From Tolypeutes matacus (Eukaryota; Chordata; Mammalia; Cingulata; Chlamyphoridae), in assembly GCA_026826555.1 (NCBI GenBank), contig JAKSZT010054334.1, positions 32,225,556-32,289,555 of the forward strand: 64,000 nucleotides of DNA. The letters are read 5' to 3'. Below the pieces are notes generated by a model. That model was given only the letters and a program-made list of their open reading frames with translations. It made no database searches and had not been told where the DNA came from. The first letter of the stretch is position 1; each line of letters starts with the position of its first letter. A program made the translations under genes and the position numbers. This document shows positions 33,235-44,489 of this stretch, in pieces.

Positions 33235-34700
33235 GGAAGGTATCCCAGTGGGCCGCGTATGCAGCTGCGTTTGAATGGCCCTGTGTGGGGCCTGGCCCGG
33301 GATCCAACGTAAACTCTAAGCTGCGGGTCGTGGTTCTTTAGCACAAGGGCTGAGCTAAAGTGCTGCAGTACTGTGAAGCCCTGGCATTTCAGAGATTATG
33401 GCATCTGAAGCCCACAATGTTAACGAAACTTTTGTAATAGTATTGAGCATCATCCCATTGATCTTCCTAGAAAAATGGTCACAAATTTCACTGATAAGAA
33501 CATGAAGAAGGCTAAGAAATCTCCAAAACGGTTGGCTGCTGACATAAATAAAACAGTTGGACAAGCTGTGAAAAGCCCAGATAAACTATATAAGGTGACC
33601 TATCGCGAAAGTAAGTTCATCGTCCTTTTCCAAGTCCTTGTTACAGAAGAAAACAGTCCCGAGAAGTGGAGGCTGTGCCATGGCAAATAAAATGAAGTGG
33701 CTTGTGCCATCCACCTGCCTGAAGAATTATGCCATCATAGTCAAACATAATTTGGTTAACTGCAATGATTCTGGCTCTTCACAGATAGAAAGCCCATCAT
33801 CAGAATACAGTGGATTTTTTCCTGAAGATTCTCAGGACCATGAAACAATGGCACAGGTTTGTTCAGCAGGAATTTGAAATTGTATGCAGCTTTAACTTTC
33901 TAGAGGAACAGAGGTATAAGTGAACTTTTGCAGCCTATTTGATGGGATAGAAGATCTCGGAGTTGTGGTGGATTGCCTTCCTGCACTCACCAATAGTTTA
34001 CAGGAAGAAAAACATTTCACTTGGTTGCTATGTAGATTTGTTGCCTTTAGTACAGTTACTACTTGAAAGCAAATTTGAAGAATATGTAATAGTTGGTTTA
34101 AACTGGCTACAAGCAGTCATAAAAAGGTGGTCAGAACTATCATTCAAAACAGAAATTGTAAATGGTGGAAATATTCAGATTTTAAAACAGTTAAGTGGAT
34201 TGTGGGAACGGGAAAACCATCTTACTTTTGTTCCAGTATATACTGGCAATACAGCTAAGGATTCCATGCTTATAATTATTACAATTGCATTGAGAGATTT
34301 TGCCCACTAAAGAGGGCTTGGTTATTCAAAATATTCCGTGATGATGATCTGATTTCCAAAAAAAGAAAAGTCTCGCCTGAGAACTGTGAACTGTGAAAGA
34401 AATCAAAACCGTTTTTTTTTTCTTTTAAAAAGCCACATAAACTACTAATGAAACCCTAACATACTGCCTCACATTGAAATGGAAAATATCCACAAGGAGT
34501 AATTTCAACTTCAGCGAGGTGAAATTGCACTAAGACGATGCATTTGGGATTTATATGATTATTTGGTAACATTGTTTAAGAACTACTGGTTCTTAATGCA
34601 ATCCTACATTGCATAAGAATATAGTTTATACTATTTAAAAAAATAAGACAGGACTTATCACTGGGAACCACAAAGACCAATAATCAGTTTTTTAAAATTT
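33235..34700 (+). pseudogene. KATNBL1 (pseudogene): KATNBL1 processed pseudogene
   Basis: An intronless copy of katanin regulatory subunit B1-like 1, whose parent protein binds the katanin p60 microtubule-severing subunit. The start-codon equivalent is at 33398 (Met-Ala-Ser-Glu) and the end (LQLH-stop) at 34291-34293. Pieces are recognisable in different frames: [20 protein letters not shown] and [15 protein letters not shown] (33478-33600), [18 protein letters not shown] (about 33768), [20 protein letters not shown] (about 34069) and [15 protein letters not shown] (about 34173). Frameshifts fall near 33440, 33620, 33860 and 33930, besides in-frame stops. GC-rich 5' UTR-like sequence precedes it. 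The 3' UTR may run on to about 35340; I see no clear poly(A) tail or TSD. Contiguity of exons shows origin by retrotransposition. Confidence 0.9.
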
Positions 34701-35350
34701 GTATTTTATAAGAAAACACTTAAATGTATGCAGCTATTTTCTTATGTTGAAAAGACTGAAAGTTTAAAACATCATGGCAAGTAATCAGTAGTAAACATTG
34801 TTTTGTCCACACTGAGATACTATGTTTGTAAAACGCCTTAATTATTAACCCAATGTGTTATGATACCAATATCTGTTAAAAATTTTTTTAAAACCAACCA
34901 TGTTTCTGGCATGATAAAATCATGGAATTAAATCAGGGGTTTACAGTCAAGTAGAATATTGATGTTTGAAACCTATCCCGTACCATTTTTAAAACTTAAG
35001 AATATTTTTAGTATCTCTAATTTTTTTTGCTAGAATCATCATGTCATGTATGTATGTGTTATGCCTATATAAAATTCTAAAGGGTTAATACATATTTATA
35101 TGTATGCTTAACTGGAAATGTCCATGAAGTTGGCTAATTTATGGTCATTTTTTATTGTATAGATTTCTAATATCTTCTGTTTGGGATTGCGTAAATTCAC
35201 TAAATATTAAATTTTACTTAGTATATAGTATGTTCTCTAACGCTATATCAAACTTAATAAAATTCACTAAGCATTACCAGAGACACGGCTTATTTAAAAA
35301 TCTTTTATTTAAGTATGGCCAGATGAACTATAAAAGATATTTTTTCATTT
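34701..35350. other. AT-rich DNA, possibly KATNBL1 3' UTR
   Basis: AT-rich with an AATAAA at about 35256. It could be a retained long 3' UTR of the retrocopy or unrelated host DNA. Confidence 0.3.
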
Positions 35351-35354
35351 TTTA

Positions 35355-36410
35355 ATGCTTGTTTTACATTGTTATTGTAAAATACTTAAAAGATATACAA
35401 AAGTAGAGAAAAAACTATAACAAATGTACCGACTTTCCACCTCAACAATTCCCAACATTTTGCCATCTTGTTTCATAAATCCCCTTTGCTGCATCCCCCT
35501 TTACCATAAAGCTAATTCCAGACTTCATGTAATTGTAAGCATAAATACTTTATTATGCCTCTCTTGCAGATAAATACATTACACAACCCCCCAGTTCCAT
35601 TATGACACTTAATATAATTGCCATGGTATATTTGTCAAAGCTAAAAAACCAACATTGGTATATTACAATTACTTGGATTTCACCAGTTTTCCCATTAATG
35701 TCCTCTTTCTTTTCCGTGATACAAATCATTCACTCCATTGCATAAGTGGTCATGTCTGCTTGGTTTCTTCTGTTTTCTTTCATTTTCATTATCTAAACAG
35801 TTTGGAGGAGTACTGGTCAGGTATTTTGTAGGATGTTCCTCAGTTTGGATTTGTGGGATGTTATGTCATAGACTGGATTATAAGTCTTAGGGAAACAAAC
35901 CTATCAGATTTCCTTCTCATTGTATCATATCAGGGGGTTACATGATAACCTTATGATATCATTGGTGAAATCATTCATGATGCCAACCTTAATCACTTCG
36001 TAAAAGTAATGTCTGGCAGGTTTTGCACTGTAAAGTTCCTTTTCCCCCTTTCTATAGTCTTTGGAAGTGAATCATTAAGTCTTGCCTGCTTTGAAGGTAG
36101 ATGGGAGGAGGGATTATGCTTCGTCTTTTAGAGGTGGTAGTAACTACGTAAAGTATTTCAAATTCTATAGATTTGAAATATCAGGTTGGTGCTTATGTCC
36201 CTGTGACATGCCCCTCCCCCCATCCATTTGTTTTTGGTTTTTTTTTTTGAGCACTTCCTTATTTTCTGGTAGGAGATTTCCCAGGCTCATCATTTATTTT
36301 TCCCTGCACTAGCCCCAAATCAGCCATTTCTGATTTGGTTCTTACTTTTTGGAGAATGATATTTAGAAACCAAAATCTGGGTCCTGAGAGTTCTCCATGC
36401 TACTTGGATG
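35355..36410 (-). mobile_element. Ancient LINE (L1M/HAL1-like) 3' end
   Basis: The plus strand shows TTCCACCTCAACAATTCCCA, GATTTCACCAGTTTTCCCAT, TTTGGATTTGTGGGATGTTA, TGTGACATGCCCCTCCCCCC and CACTTCCTTATTTTCTGG, with CCCAAATCAGCCATTTCTG at the end. This is the antisense of the 3' part of an old L1-class element, seen again at 48.2-49.3 kb. No frames survive. Confidence 0.6.
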
Positions 36411-36423
36411 GATGCTGAATTTA

Positions 36424-36551
36424 TTTATTTATTTATTTATTTTTTAAATTTAAATTTTTTTTTTTTATTTTACCGGGAGGTCCCAGGGATCGAACCCAGG
36501 TCCCTCCATATGGCAGACGGACGTCCAACCATTTGAGCCACATCTGCCCCC
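36424..36551 (-). mobile_element. DAS SINE monomer with 13-bp TSD
   Basis: The minus strand reads GGGGGCAGATGTGGCTCAAA, GGAGGGACCTGGGTTCGATC and an (AAAT)n/poly(A) tail. The duplication GATGCTGAATTTA is exact at 36411-36423 and 36552-36564. Inserted at the end of the ancient LINE fragment. Confidence 0.93.
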
Positions 36552-36619
36552 GATGCTGAATTTAATTATGAATCAAATTTGGTCAAAATTGGTAATTTTC
36601 CTTAAATTTTATTTTATAG

Positions 36620-37735
36620 TAAACTAATAAAGGAAATACCAAGAATTCTATTTGAAATGGAGACATTACTTTGTTAGTTAATTGGAAATTTCATGTTGTG
36701 ATAAGAGTAGGGAAAATAGTTTTTTCAGCAAATCTTGGAGCCAAGATTATTGCCATTTCCCTTTTGTTCTTCCTTTTGTAAGTTTTCTTCATCTTGGTGC
36801 CCTGCTATGGGGATGGGGGAGAACACTAGTGATATTTTATTCCAGGAATATGCATCTATGGATCCATTGAACTAATGGCACAATTTTAAAAAAATAATAA
36901 AGTAAACCTTTTATTTTGGACAGAATTTTTTTTGGTCTTAATTACAGTTTAAAGAAAAATTAAAATTTTATGCATGTGAATACATATGCATATATACATA
37001 TGCATAAAGATGCACATACATTTATGTATATGTATAAACACACATACATACCAGTTTTCACAATTAACTTAGAGATCATATCAGTGTTTTATCTCCATTT
37101 GGTTAAAACATTTTTGTGAAAAGTCCTGCTATAAAATCTTGAATTATGTATTGGGAATAATTACAATCATGGAAATCAAACTAATTCTCATTGAGTGTTT
37201 ACAACATGCATGGTACTGTGTTTATATACAAAACCTAAATTCTTGTAAAAATATGGCTTTAAATGTGATGAAGTTTCCTATAAGGGTGGGTTCTTAATAA
37301 TTTAACCTTCCACCATCCAAGTAAAATTACACATGCTATAAAACATTCATAGCGATATATAAAGATTTTTAAAGAGTTGAAAACATCCAGAGAGGGTCTT
37401 TGCATAATTACTGTAAGAATAAAGTCTTACTTTTGGGAAGAAGGCTGTGCAATTCCAGGCTTTTCTTTTCTAGGAGCAAAGAGATGGTCTTCAAAGATCT
37501 ATTGCTGGGCACTATGTGGAATAATTCTTAGGGCTTAGGAGAAGATGTTTTTAAAACTTCTGTCTATGCTTCAGTGGTTCTTTTTTAGAACAGGGCATTA
37601 ACTTTGTATCTAGCAGAGACTGGAAGGAAATACTGGGTACTTTTGTTTTCTTGTTTTTTTCTTCCTTTTCCTTTATTTTTGGGTTTATCTATAGGATAAA
37701 TTTATTTAATTTGGATCTCAAGTGTGAAAAATGAA
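36620..37735. other. AT-rich DNA with an ATACAT-rich patch
   Basis: Bases 36965-37050 are rich in CATATGCATATATACATATGC-like words, a local imperfect inverted repeat and simple sequence. A MIR-like fragment lies at about 37175-37260 (TCATTGAGTGTTTACAACA, then GGTACTGTG). No gene. Confidence 0.4.
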
Positions 37736-37744
37736 CACACATTT

Positions 37745-38175
37745 ACTGAATGTCCACTGTTGAATGGTGGATCCTCCAGAAGTTATGCCCATGTGCAAAT
37801 ACTTGGAATCCATGGATGTGACCTTATTTGGAAAGAGGGTCTTTGCTCATGTAATCAAGTTAAGGATCTTGAGATCATCCTGGTTTACCCAGGTGGGCCC
37901 TACATCGAAAGAGACAGGAGAGAAGACACTGTCACACAGAGAAGGCCATGTGAAGATGGAGGCAGAGAGTGTGGTGATGTGGTCACAAGGAAAGAGCACC
38001 ATGAAATGCCAATAGAAGCTGGGAGAGTCAAGGCTAAGCTTTTTCTCTAGAGCCTTCAGAGTGAGAGCGGCCCTGCTGATACCTTGATGTCACACTTCTG
38101 GTCCTTAGAACTTTGAGAGAATAAATATCTATTGTTTTGTCTTGCCAAATTTGTGGAAATTTGTTCCACCAGCCC
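37745..38175 (+). mobile_element. MLT1-type LTR
   Basis: Reads TGTTGAATGGTGGATCCTCC, TGTGACCTTATTTGGAAAGA, GGTCTTTGCTCATGTAATCA, GGCCATGTGAAGATGGAGGC, then GAGAATAAATATCTATTG. This is the plus-strand order of an MLT1 LTR with its polyadenylation signal. Overlapping frames of 108 and 83 codons are by-products of this LTR. Confidence 0.75.
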
Positions 38176-38184
38176 CATGGCACT

Positions 38185-38400
38185 ATTATACCCACTGCGG
38201 GGAAGGCATCATGCTAAATGCTGGGGTTACAGAGTTGAGCGAAGAGAAGGTCCTTGCTATCCAGAAAGTCATTGTTTTTGGATGAGAGAACTTAACAAAA
38301 CCATAATGTATTACAAAAAGTTGTATTATAAAGTGTATAAGGAATGTTCTGAAAACATTGAAGGATACAATTAACTTTGTCCAGAGGATTTAGAGAGTTC
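38185..38400 (+). mobile_element. Ancient L2/MIR-class fragment (tentative)
   Basis: GCATCATGCTAAATGCTGGG, GTCCTTGCTATCCAGAAAGT and AACAAAACCATAATGTATT follow the order of the common ancient repeat that contains 'ctgtgctaggtgctggggatac ... tccctgccctcatgg'. The family name is uncertain. Confidence 0.35.
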
Positions 38401-38784
38401 ATTGAAGAAGAAAGCTTGAATCTGGGCTTAAATGTGAAGATAGAGTATGGCTGGAAGGAAAGGCAGGGTGTCAGAGAGAGAAAGAAATGTGTATGAAATA
38501 GCAGGTCTTGCTTCTTTATTCACCACCACCACATCTAAAGGTTTAGTATGGAGAGTCAAGCAGTTTCTTGAAGCTACATTTTCAACTTAAAACTGCCATA
38601 TCTCAGACTCTGCAAGTCTGTTTCAGTAGTAAATACCATAAAAGATACTTAGAAATCACCCTCCATCAATGCCTCATCACCTACTCTCTGACTTGGTCGC
38701 TTTAGCAGCTTAGACATAGTGTGAAGCAAGGGGCCTACTCATGAGGCCATGATTAGAAGGAATTCTTCATACTTTGACAGGTTC

Positions 38785-38960
38785 GGCACACTTTCTGTAT
38801 AGGGCCAAATGGTGAATATTTTAGGGTTTGCAGGCCACATAAGGTCTCTATCACAAATATGTATGTTTTATCAACCTTTTAAAAATCTAAGTATCATTTT
38901 TTTGGATGCAGGCCTTACAAAAACAGGCCGTGGGCCATAGGTTTTTGACCCCTGTTCTAA
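38785..38960. mobile_element. MER20-like hAT DNA transposon fossil
   Basis: GGCACACTTTCTGTATAGGG, CCAAATGGTGAATATTTTAG, GGTTTGCAGGCCACATAAGG, then AAAAACAGGCCGTGGGCCAT and GACCCCTG match the plus-strand order of MER20. It is non-autonomous, and its terminal inverted repeats are degraded. Confidence 0.7.
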
Positions 38961-38964
38961 GAAA

Positions 38965-40005
38965 ATATATTAAATTAGGAGTTACTTTTTCTTTATGAAG
39001 GAGGGTCAAGTATTTCTGCCATAAAATGTAGATATCAAGTATGAACCGTTTAAAATTGGAGTCGGAGTATGACTGGTTGAAATTTATGGCTTTCTAACCT
39101 AAACAAATAAAAAAATATTGAACAAGTTTAGAAATAGCTAGAAAAATACATTTTTTGTATTTTTCTTTATTTAATATCTTTGCCATTTTTATAAGTGGAA
39201 CTTTTAAAAAGAGACCTTTCAAAGGTCTGAAAAGGAAGAATGGCAACTTGACTCTTTCTCTTATAGTACCACTTAAAAAATCTACATATCTAATTTAGTA
39301 ACTAATAACACCTTTAAAGGATCATCTTTTTTACATTGGCACAAATGTTACCCTAAGTGCAATATTCTATTGAATATTTAAATATTCCTCAACAAAATTG
39401 TATTCTTTAATGTGAATGTTTAACTGAGCATTTCAAATCATCTTGTGAAATTCTTTATTAGATTGTCTTCTCTTTTCTCAGTCATGATTCCTGAAACATC
39501 TGACACAAGTTATATTATGATTATTTTAAATTATCCTAAGGTGAGCCATTATAAATCTCAAATATTATTTTTAATTCCAGTAAAACAAATACAAATTAGA
39601 TTTCATGAAAACTTCATACTGAGCTTAAAGTGAAGAGAATATTAAGAAATACCTCAAAAGATATCTTACAATTCAAAGATTCTTTCAGATTAAAGTACAG
39701 TTCCCATCTGTTCTTTTCTCCACACAGTACATAGAGTTCAAATAAATCAACAAAATTAGTTAAGGGAAAAAGTAATTTTGAAGTCCATCTCAGATGCAGA
39801 ATTAGAAGACTTACTCATTAGTCTCTTTTTGTGCCTCATGTAGTATTCATAGCCTATTTATTTAGGCTTACAAGCCCCTGAATCCTTACCCTTAGGCTCA
39901 TTCTACTTATGTTTGCCACATCTCTCACCCACTGCCCTCCTTTCATAGCAAGTCAGTTCAGTTAAATTCTGACCAACAGTGATATGAGTGGTAAAGTTGA
40001 ACAAA
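38965..40005. other. AT-rich DNA, nothing recognised
   Basis: No repeat landmark or coding exon seen. Confidence 0.35.
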
Positions 40006-40009
40006 AAGA

Positions 40010-40170
40010 TGAGACTCCTGCTTCTCCTAGGGCTTGTTTAGTTACTTAACCCCTCTGTGCCCTGTTATCTATCAAATGGGGATCTCTACCTTCCCTTTTT
40101 TTGAGAGAATTAAAGAAGCTGGGTGCAAAGCATCATCTCAGTATTTGGCACAGAGTATGGCCAATTGATG
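40010..40170 (-). mobile_element. MIR-like ancient SINE
   Basis: TTAGTTACTTAACCCCTCTG, TCTATCAAATGGGGATCTC, GAGAGAATTAAAGAAGCTG and AGTATTTGGCACAGAGTATG give the antisense MIR order. Confidence 0.65.
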
Positions 40171-41145
40171 GCACTCTGCTCTAATAATTATTAGACAAGG
40201 CTCCTACTCTCCAATCTACAGGAATAGATAGAAACACAGATTAATTTTGATGTCAGTCAGTGAAAAAAGTGTAATCTTTGCCTTAGAGGGAGAGTAATGG
40301 CAATCTTCACTGGTGATTCTAAGAATGCTCTGTAAGGGCCTAAGCCACACTTTGATGGACATGTTGCATTTGAATGGGTGGAGGGGGAGGAAAGGGCAGT
40401 CCAGACACAGGAAGCAACTTGAGCTCAGGGTGAGGCAGGAAGTGCTGGGTGTGTATGGGGCAGAGGTCCACCGTGGCAGTTGAGCCTACAGAAATGCTTT
40501 CTTTGGAACTACACAATGCTTTAAAAGATTTAGCCAACCTAGAAACATGGGAGATTCCATTTAAAATCCAGAAATTTGAGTTTCTCTTGAAAAATTAGAA
40601 GATCGCACTACCACTGGTTGAAACCACCGTAACTTAGTCTCATATCATTTAAATGTATTTTAAAGACTTTTCAGTATGCTTTAGCTAAAATCTTCTTCCA
40701 TAATTATTTAAAAAAATGTCTTGGCTATTATTGTCTGCTTATTATTCCATATGACTTTATAGTTATTTTTGTTTCCCTGGGAACATGATGCATGTTTTGA
40801 GTTTATTCAAACCTTCGTTTATGTTGTTTTTCAGAAAAACTTAAGTTTCCGTGATATATTTATGGTTGCTCTTGAAATGTCCCCATTATTCTTTTGTATT
40901 TTGTTAACTGGTAATTGTATGTTTTTGTAGGAAATTTCCTCTGGCTTAAATTGACATTTTTATCATGCTAAGGAGGCACCTTTCTCTCTCTCTCTCTTTC
41001 TTTTTTTTTTTTTTTTAACTAAGAATTATAACCAGGAATAGATGTTGAATTTTATCAAATGCTTTTGAACATTTTATACTATGTTTTTTCCCTTAGATAT
41101 ATTGTTACTTTGGCACTATGATACCTTGCTTTTTAATATTAAATT
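40171..41145. other. Mixed DNA with old L1-like patches
   Basis: Bases 40690-41130 contain long antisense L1-like text (TTTCCCTGGGAACATGATGC, GAGTTTATTCAAACCTTCG), probably an old fragment. A CT/T-rich tract is at 40980-41018. No gene. Confidence 0.35.
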
Positions 41146-41149
41146 AGAT

Positions 41150-41830
41150 AAAGCATAAGCAGCAAAAGAAAAAATATGTAAGTGGGACTTCATCAAAATT
41201 AAAAACTTTTAAGTCTCAAAGGGCTTTATCATGAAAGTAAAACAACAATCTACACAATGGGAGAAAATATTTGGAAGCCACATATCTGATAAAAGTTTAA
41301 TATCCAGAATATGTAAAGAAATCCTTCAGCTTAGCACCAAAAAGACAAACAGTGCAATTTAGAAAATGGGCAAAAGACTTGTAAAGACATATCTCCAGGG
41401 AAGATAGATGAATGGCCAGAAAGTACTTGAAAAGGTGCTCAACATCATTTGCCATCAGGGAAATGCAAATCAAAACCACAATGAGATACTTTTGCACACC
41501 CATTAGAATGGCTACTATTAAAAAAAAAGTAGCAAGTTTTGGAGTGGATGTGGAAAATAGGAACACTCATTCATTGCTGGTGGGGATGTAAAATGGTACA
41601 GATGTTGTTGAGGACAGTTTGGCGGTTCCTCAGAAAACCAAATATAGAACTACCATATGATCTGGCAATCTCTCTGCTAGGTATATATCCAAAAGAATTG
41701 AAAGCAGGGACTTGAACAGATATTTGCACACTGATGTTCAGAGCGACATTTTCACAGTTGCTAAAAGATGGATGCAACCCAAGTATCCATCAACTGTTGA
41801 GTGGATAAACAAAATTTTGTATATACATGC
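41150..41830 (+). mobile_element. L1 ORF2 end, first part
   Basis: The plus strand reads AGTGGGACTTCATCAAAATT, CAGGGAAATGCAAATCAAAA, CAATGAGATACTTTTGCACA, GGTGGGGATGTAAAATGGTA and ATATCCAAAAGAATTGAAAG. This is the last part of L1 ORF2 and its end region. It is interrupted at 41831 by a solo LTR and resumes at 42501. Confidence 0.85.
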
Positions 41831-42495
41831 TCCCTTAGTCAGCCAAAGGGATGCTGAAGCAAAATACCAGAAATCTGTTGGCCTTTATAAGGGTTATTTA
41901 TTTGGGGTAGAAGCTTACAGTTACCAGGCCATAAATAAAGCATAAGTTACTTCCCTCACCAATGTCTGGAGCAAGATGGCTGCTGACGTCTGCCAAGAGT
42001 TCAGGCTTCCTGGGTTGTTCTTCCTAGGGTTGTGTTTCTCTCTGGGCTCAGTTCCTCTGTTTTCTCTACAAGGTCAGCTGTAGACTATGAGGCTCTCTAG
42101 GCTTTGCCTTTCTTCACAAGGTCAGTTGTAGACTATGAGGCTCTCCCTCTCTAGGCTTTGCCTTTCTTCACAAGGTCAGCTGTAGACTATCAGGCAACCG
42201 ATGCCCATGCGCTCTCTCTCCCTGGGGCTCAATTCTCTCTGGGCCCAGCTACTCTGCTTCTCTGTGTGCTTACTTCCTGGCTCCAGCTCAAAACTCCCAA
42301 CTCTGTCCTTTGCCATGTCTTTTCTCTGTGAGTCCCTACCCACCAAGGGGCGGGGACTCAATGCCCTACTGAGGTGGCCCAATCATAGTCCTGATCATAA
42401 TTTAATCAATTAAAAGTGATACCTCTGACAGACAAGTTTACAAACATAATCCAATAACTATTTTTGGAATTCGTAAATAATACCAAACTGCTACA
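41831..42495 (-). mobile_element. Solo LTR, MaLR/ERVL type, inserted in L1
   Basis: Same family as 28066, 31387 and 50771. The plus strand starts TCCCTTAGTCAGCCAAAGG (first bases mutated from TGTATTAG) and ends ACCAAACTGCTACA. The duplication CATGC is exact at 41826-41830 and 42496-42500. It contains an internal tandem duplication of a block with CAAGGTCAGCTGTAGACTAT. Confidence 0.9.
42060..42200. repeat. Tandem duplication inside the solo LTR
   Basis: The word ACAAGGTCAG(C/T)TGTAGACTAT occurs at about 42068, 42116 and 42170. Between copies lies GAGGCTCTCTAGGCTTTGCC-like sequence, so a block of about 48-54 bases is present two to three times. Confidence 0.8.
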
Positions 42496-42500
42496 CATGC

Positions 42501-42840
42501 CATGAAATATTATTCAGCCATGAAAAGGAATGAAGTTCTGATACATGTGACAATGTGGATGATCCTTGAAGACATCATGTTGAGTGCCATAAACCAGACA
42601 CAGAAGGACAAATATTGTATGATCCACTGATATGAAATAATTAGAATAAACAAGCTCATAGAGTCAGAATCTAGAATATAGGTTACTAGAGGATGGTATA
42701 GTGATAAGAAATGGGAAGTTAAGGCTTAACATGTCCAGGTTCAAAACAATGGAAATGTTTTGGTAATGGATGGTGGTGATGGTAGCACAACATTGTGCAA
42801 GTAATTAACAGCACTGAATTACCTAGGCAGATTATCTAAC
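42501..42840 (+). mobile_element. L1 end and 3' UTR, second part
   Basis: CATGAAATATTATTCAGCCA, then GGATGATCCTTGAAGACATC, TGTATGATCCACTGATATGA and GGTAATGGATGGTGGTGATG. It continues exactly from 41830, which confirms the LTR insertion between. Confidence 0.85.
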
Positions 42841-43190
42841 ATCTTATCTCATGACTAAGTACTTTGGCTTTAGCATTTGCTTATTTCTCTTTTGTAAGAC
42901 TTTGTAAAGAATATTTGTCTTCATTGGCACAAGATTTTTAAGGGCCTATGAATGGACGTTTCCTACTTTGGTTCCTTATTTCTGCTCCTTATTAGCTACT
43001 GCTCTGACTAAGCTTAGGTATGTGCCATCCTTCAAGTGCAGGGCGCATCTTAATTTGTAGTTTCTGGTATCGTTTATTTCTCTAAGCAGCTTTTTATTCT
43101 TTAATAAGCAGAGCGTAAAATGATCTAAGAAAGTGATAATTAACATTCCTTTATACTATAGTGATATTATCTTGAAATTCAGCTTCTTTC
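42841..43190. other. Unassigned DNA
   Basis: Nothing recognised with confidence. Confidence 0.3.
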
Positions 43191-43202
43191 CTTTTTTTTT
43201 TT

Positions 43203-43661
43203 TTTAAGATTTATTTATTTATTTCTCCCCACTCCTTTGTTATTTTTCACTTGCTGCGTCTGCGCGTCTTCCTTGTTTCTTTAGTAGGCACTGGGAGCCG
43301 AACCCGGGACCTCTGATGTGGGAGGGAGGTGCCTAATTGCTTGAGCTACCTTCGCTCCCTGCTCTGTTGTCTCTCATTGTGTTTTTCTCCCTACGTCTCT
43401 TGTTGTGTCCTCTTGTTCTGTCAGCTCACTGTGCCTGACCATTGCGTCAGCGTCCTGTCTTCTTTAGGACGCACTGGGAACTCTGCTCCCTGCTTTGTTA
43501 TGTCTTTCATTATTTTTTTTCTTCTTGTGTCTCTTGTGTCAGCTTGCTGCGCCTGCCCATCACACCAGCTCTCTCTGTTCTTTCGGAGGCACTGGGATCC
43601 GATCCAGCGACCTCCCATGTGGTAGGCAGGAGCCCAGTTGCCGGAGCCACATCCGCTTCCC
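43203..43661 (-). mobile_element. Long multi-unit DAS SINE
   Basis: Three DAS-like cores on the minus strand: the plus strand shows GAACCCGGGACCTCTGATGT near 43300, a shortened GACGCACTGGGAACTC near 43468 and GATCCAGCGACCTCCCATGT near 43601. GCTTGAGCTACCTTCGCTCC and CCGGAGCCACATCCGCTTCC are the head complements. CT-rich linkers separate the units. An imperfect flanking repeat (AGCTTCTTTC at 43191-43200, AGCTTATTTC at 43662-43671) supports a single insertion. Confidence 0.85.
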
Positions 43662-43689
43662 AGCTTATTTCTTTATTTTAGTTGCTTGA

Positions 43690-44277
43690 TACCGTGATTA
43701 CAAAGTTTGGTTGGAAAGCTAGGAGAAAATTTGATTGCTAGGGAACCTACCTGAAATATTTGCTCTTGGAAACTGAACACTACATATACATGTGTCACAG
43801 AGGCATTTTTATTCCTTTCCTTTGAGCTTTTTTGAAGGGAAGTAACTCCCTTGCTAGGACTTTACTGTCATAATGCAAAAGAATAAGAAAGTCTCTTATG
43901 AATTGTTTGGTTTGGACTGTGGAGAGCTAGATTTGAACTGCTATATACCCAATTGTCTTTGTAGAGATATTTATGTTGGAGCAAGCATTAAATCATTGGG
44001 TTAGCATAATGCAATTTAATTCCTAGGAAGTTATATTTTATTGAATGTTATATTTTGTTTGTGGTCTTGAGAATGCAGTGAAAATGTAGGGTTTCTATGA
44101 GCGCAGTTGTATAAATGTGCATTGAATTTCTCTTCAGAAAATGCCATTATTGCTTATCAGTAAGATGAACCCTTGGAAAATATTTTTTAAAAGTAACCGA
44201 AATGGGAATTCAGTTTTAAATTGCCCTAAATAAGCCTTAGTTTTATTATACTAGAAAAATAAATACTTGTCAGAAAA
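43690..44277. other. Unique-looking AT-rich DNA
   Basis: No repeat landmark or exon recognised. Confidence 0.35.
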
Positions 44278-44292
44278 CCAAATGAAATTTTT

Positions 44293-44472
44293 TTTTTTTT
44301 TTAAAGATTTTTATTTTTATTTATTCATTTATCCTCCCCTTGCTGCTTGTGCTCGCCGGGTCAGCCAACCACGCCGTGCGGGCCCCGCCCCCACCAGGAG
44401 GCCCCGGAACCGAACCCGGGGCCTCCCATATGGTAAACGGGAGCCCCACTGATTGAGCCACAGCCGCTTCCC
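44293..44472 (-). mobile_element. Young DAS SINE monomer with 15-bp TSD
   Basis: The minus strand reads GGAAGCGGCTGTGGCTCAAT, then GGCCCCGGGTTCGGTTCCGG, with many intact CpGs (CCACGCCGTGCGGGC on the plus strand). An A-rich tail follows with TAAATAAAAATAAA. The duplication CCAAATGAAATTTTT is exact at 44278-44292 and 44473-44487. It is almost the same as the copy at 46275. Confidence 0.95.
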
Positions 44473-44489
44473 CCAAATGAAATTTTTAT

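Noticed and set aside
37724..38050. 108-codon plus frame
   Set aside because: Lies wholly inside an MLT1 LTR, which is non-coding.
41831..42495. Candidate endogenous retrovirus with internal genes
   Set aside because: Only LTR-like sequence is present between the duplications. No gag, pol or env-like frame is seen beside this or the other LTRs.
43203..43661. Functional tRNA genes in the SINE heads
   Set aside because: The tRNA-like parts have degraded box A and acceptor regions and are followed by A-rich tails. They are SINE heads, here and in all other copies.
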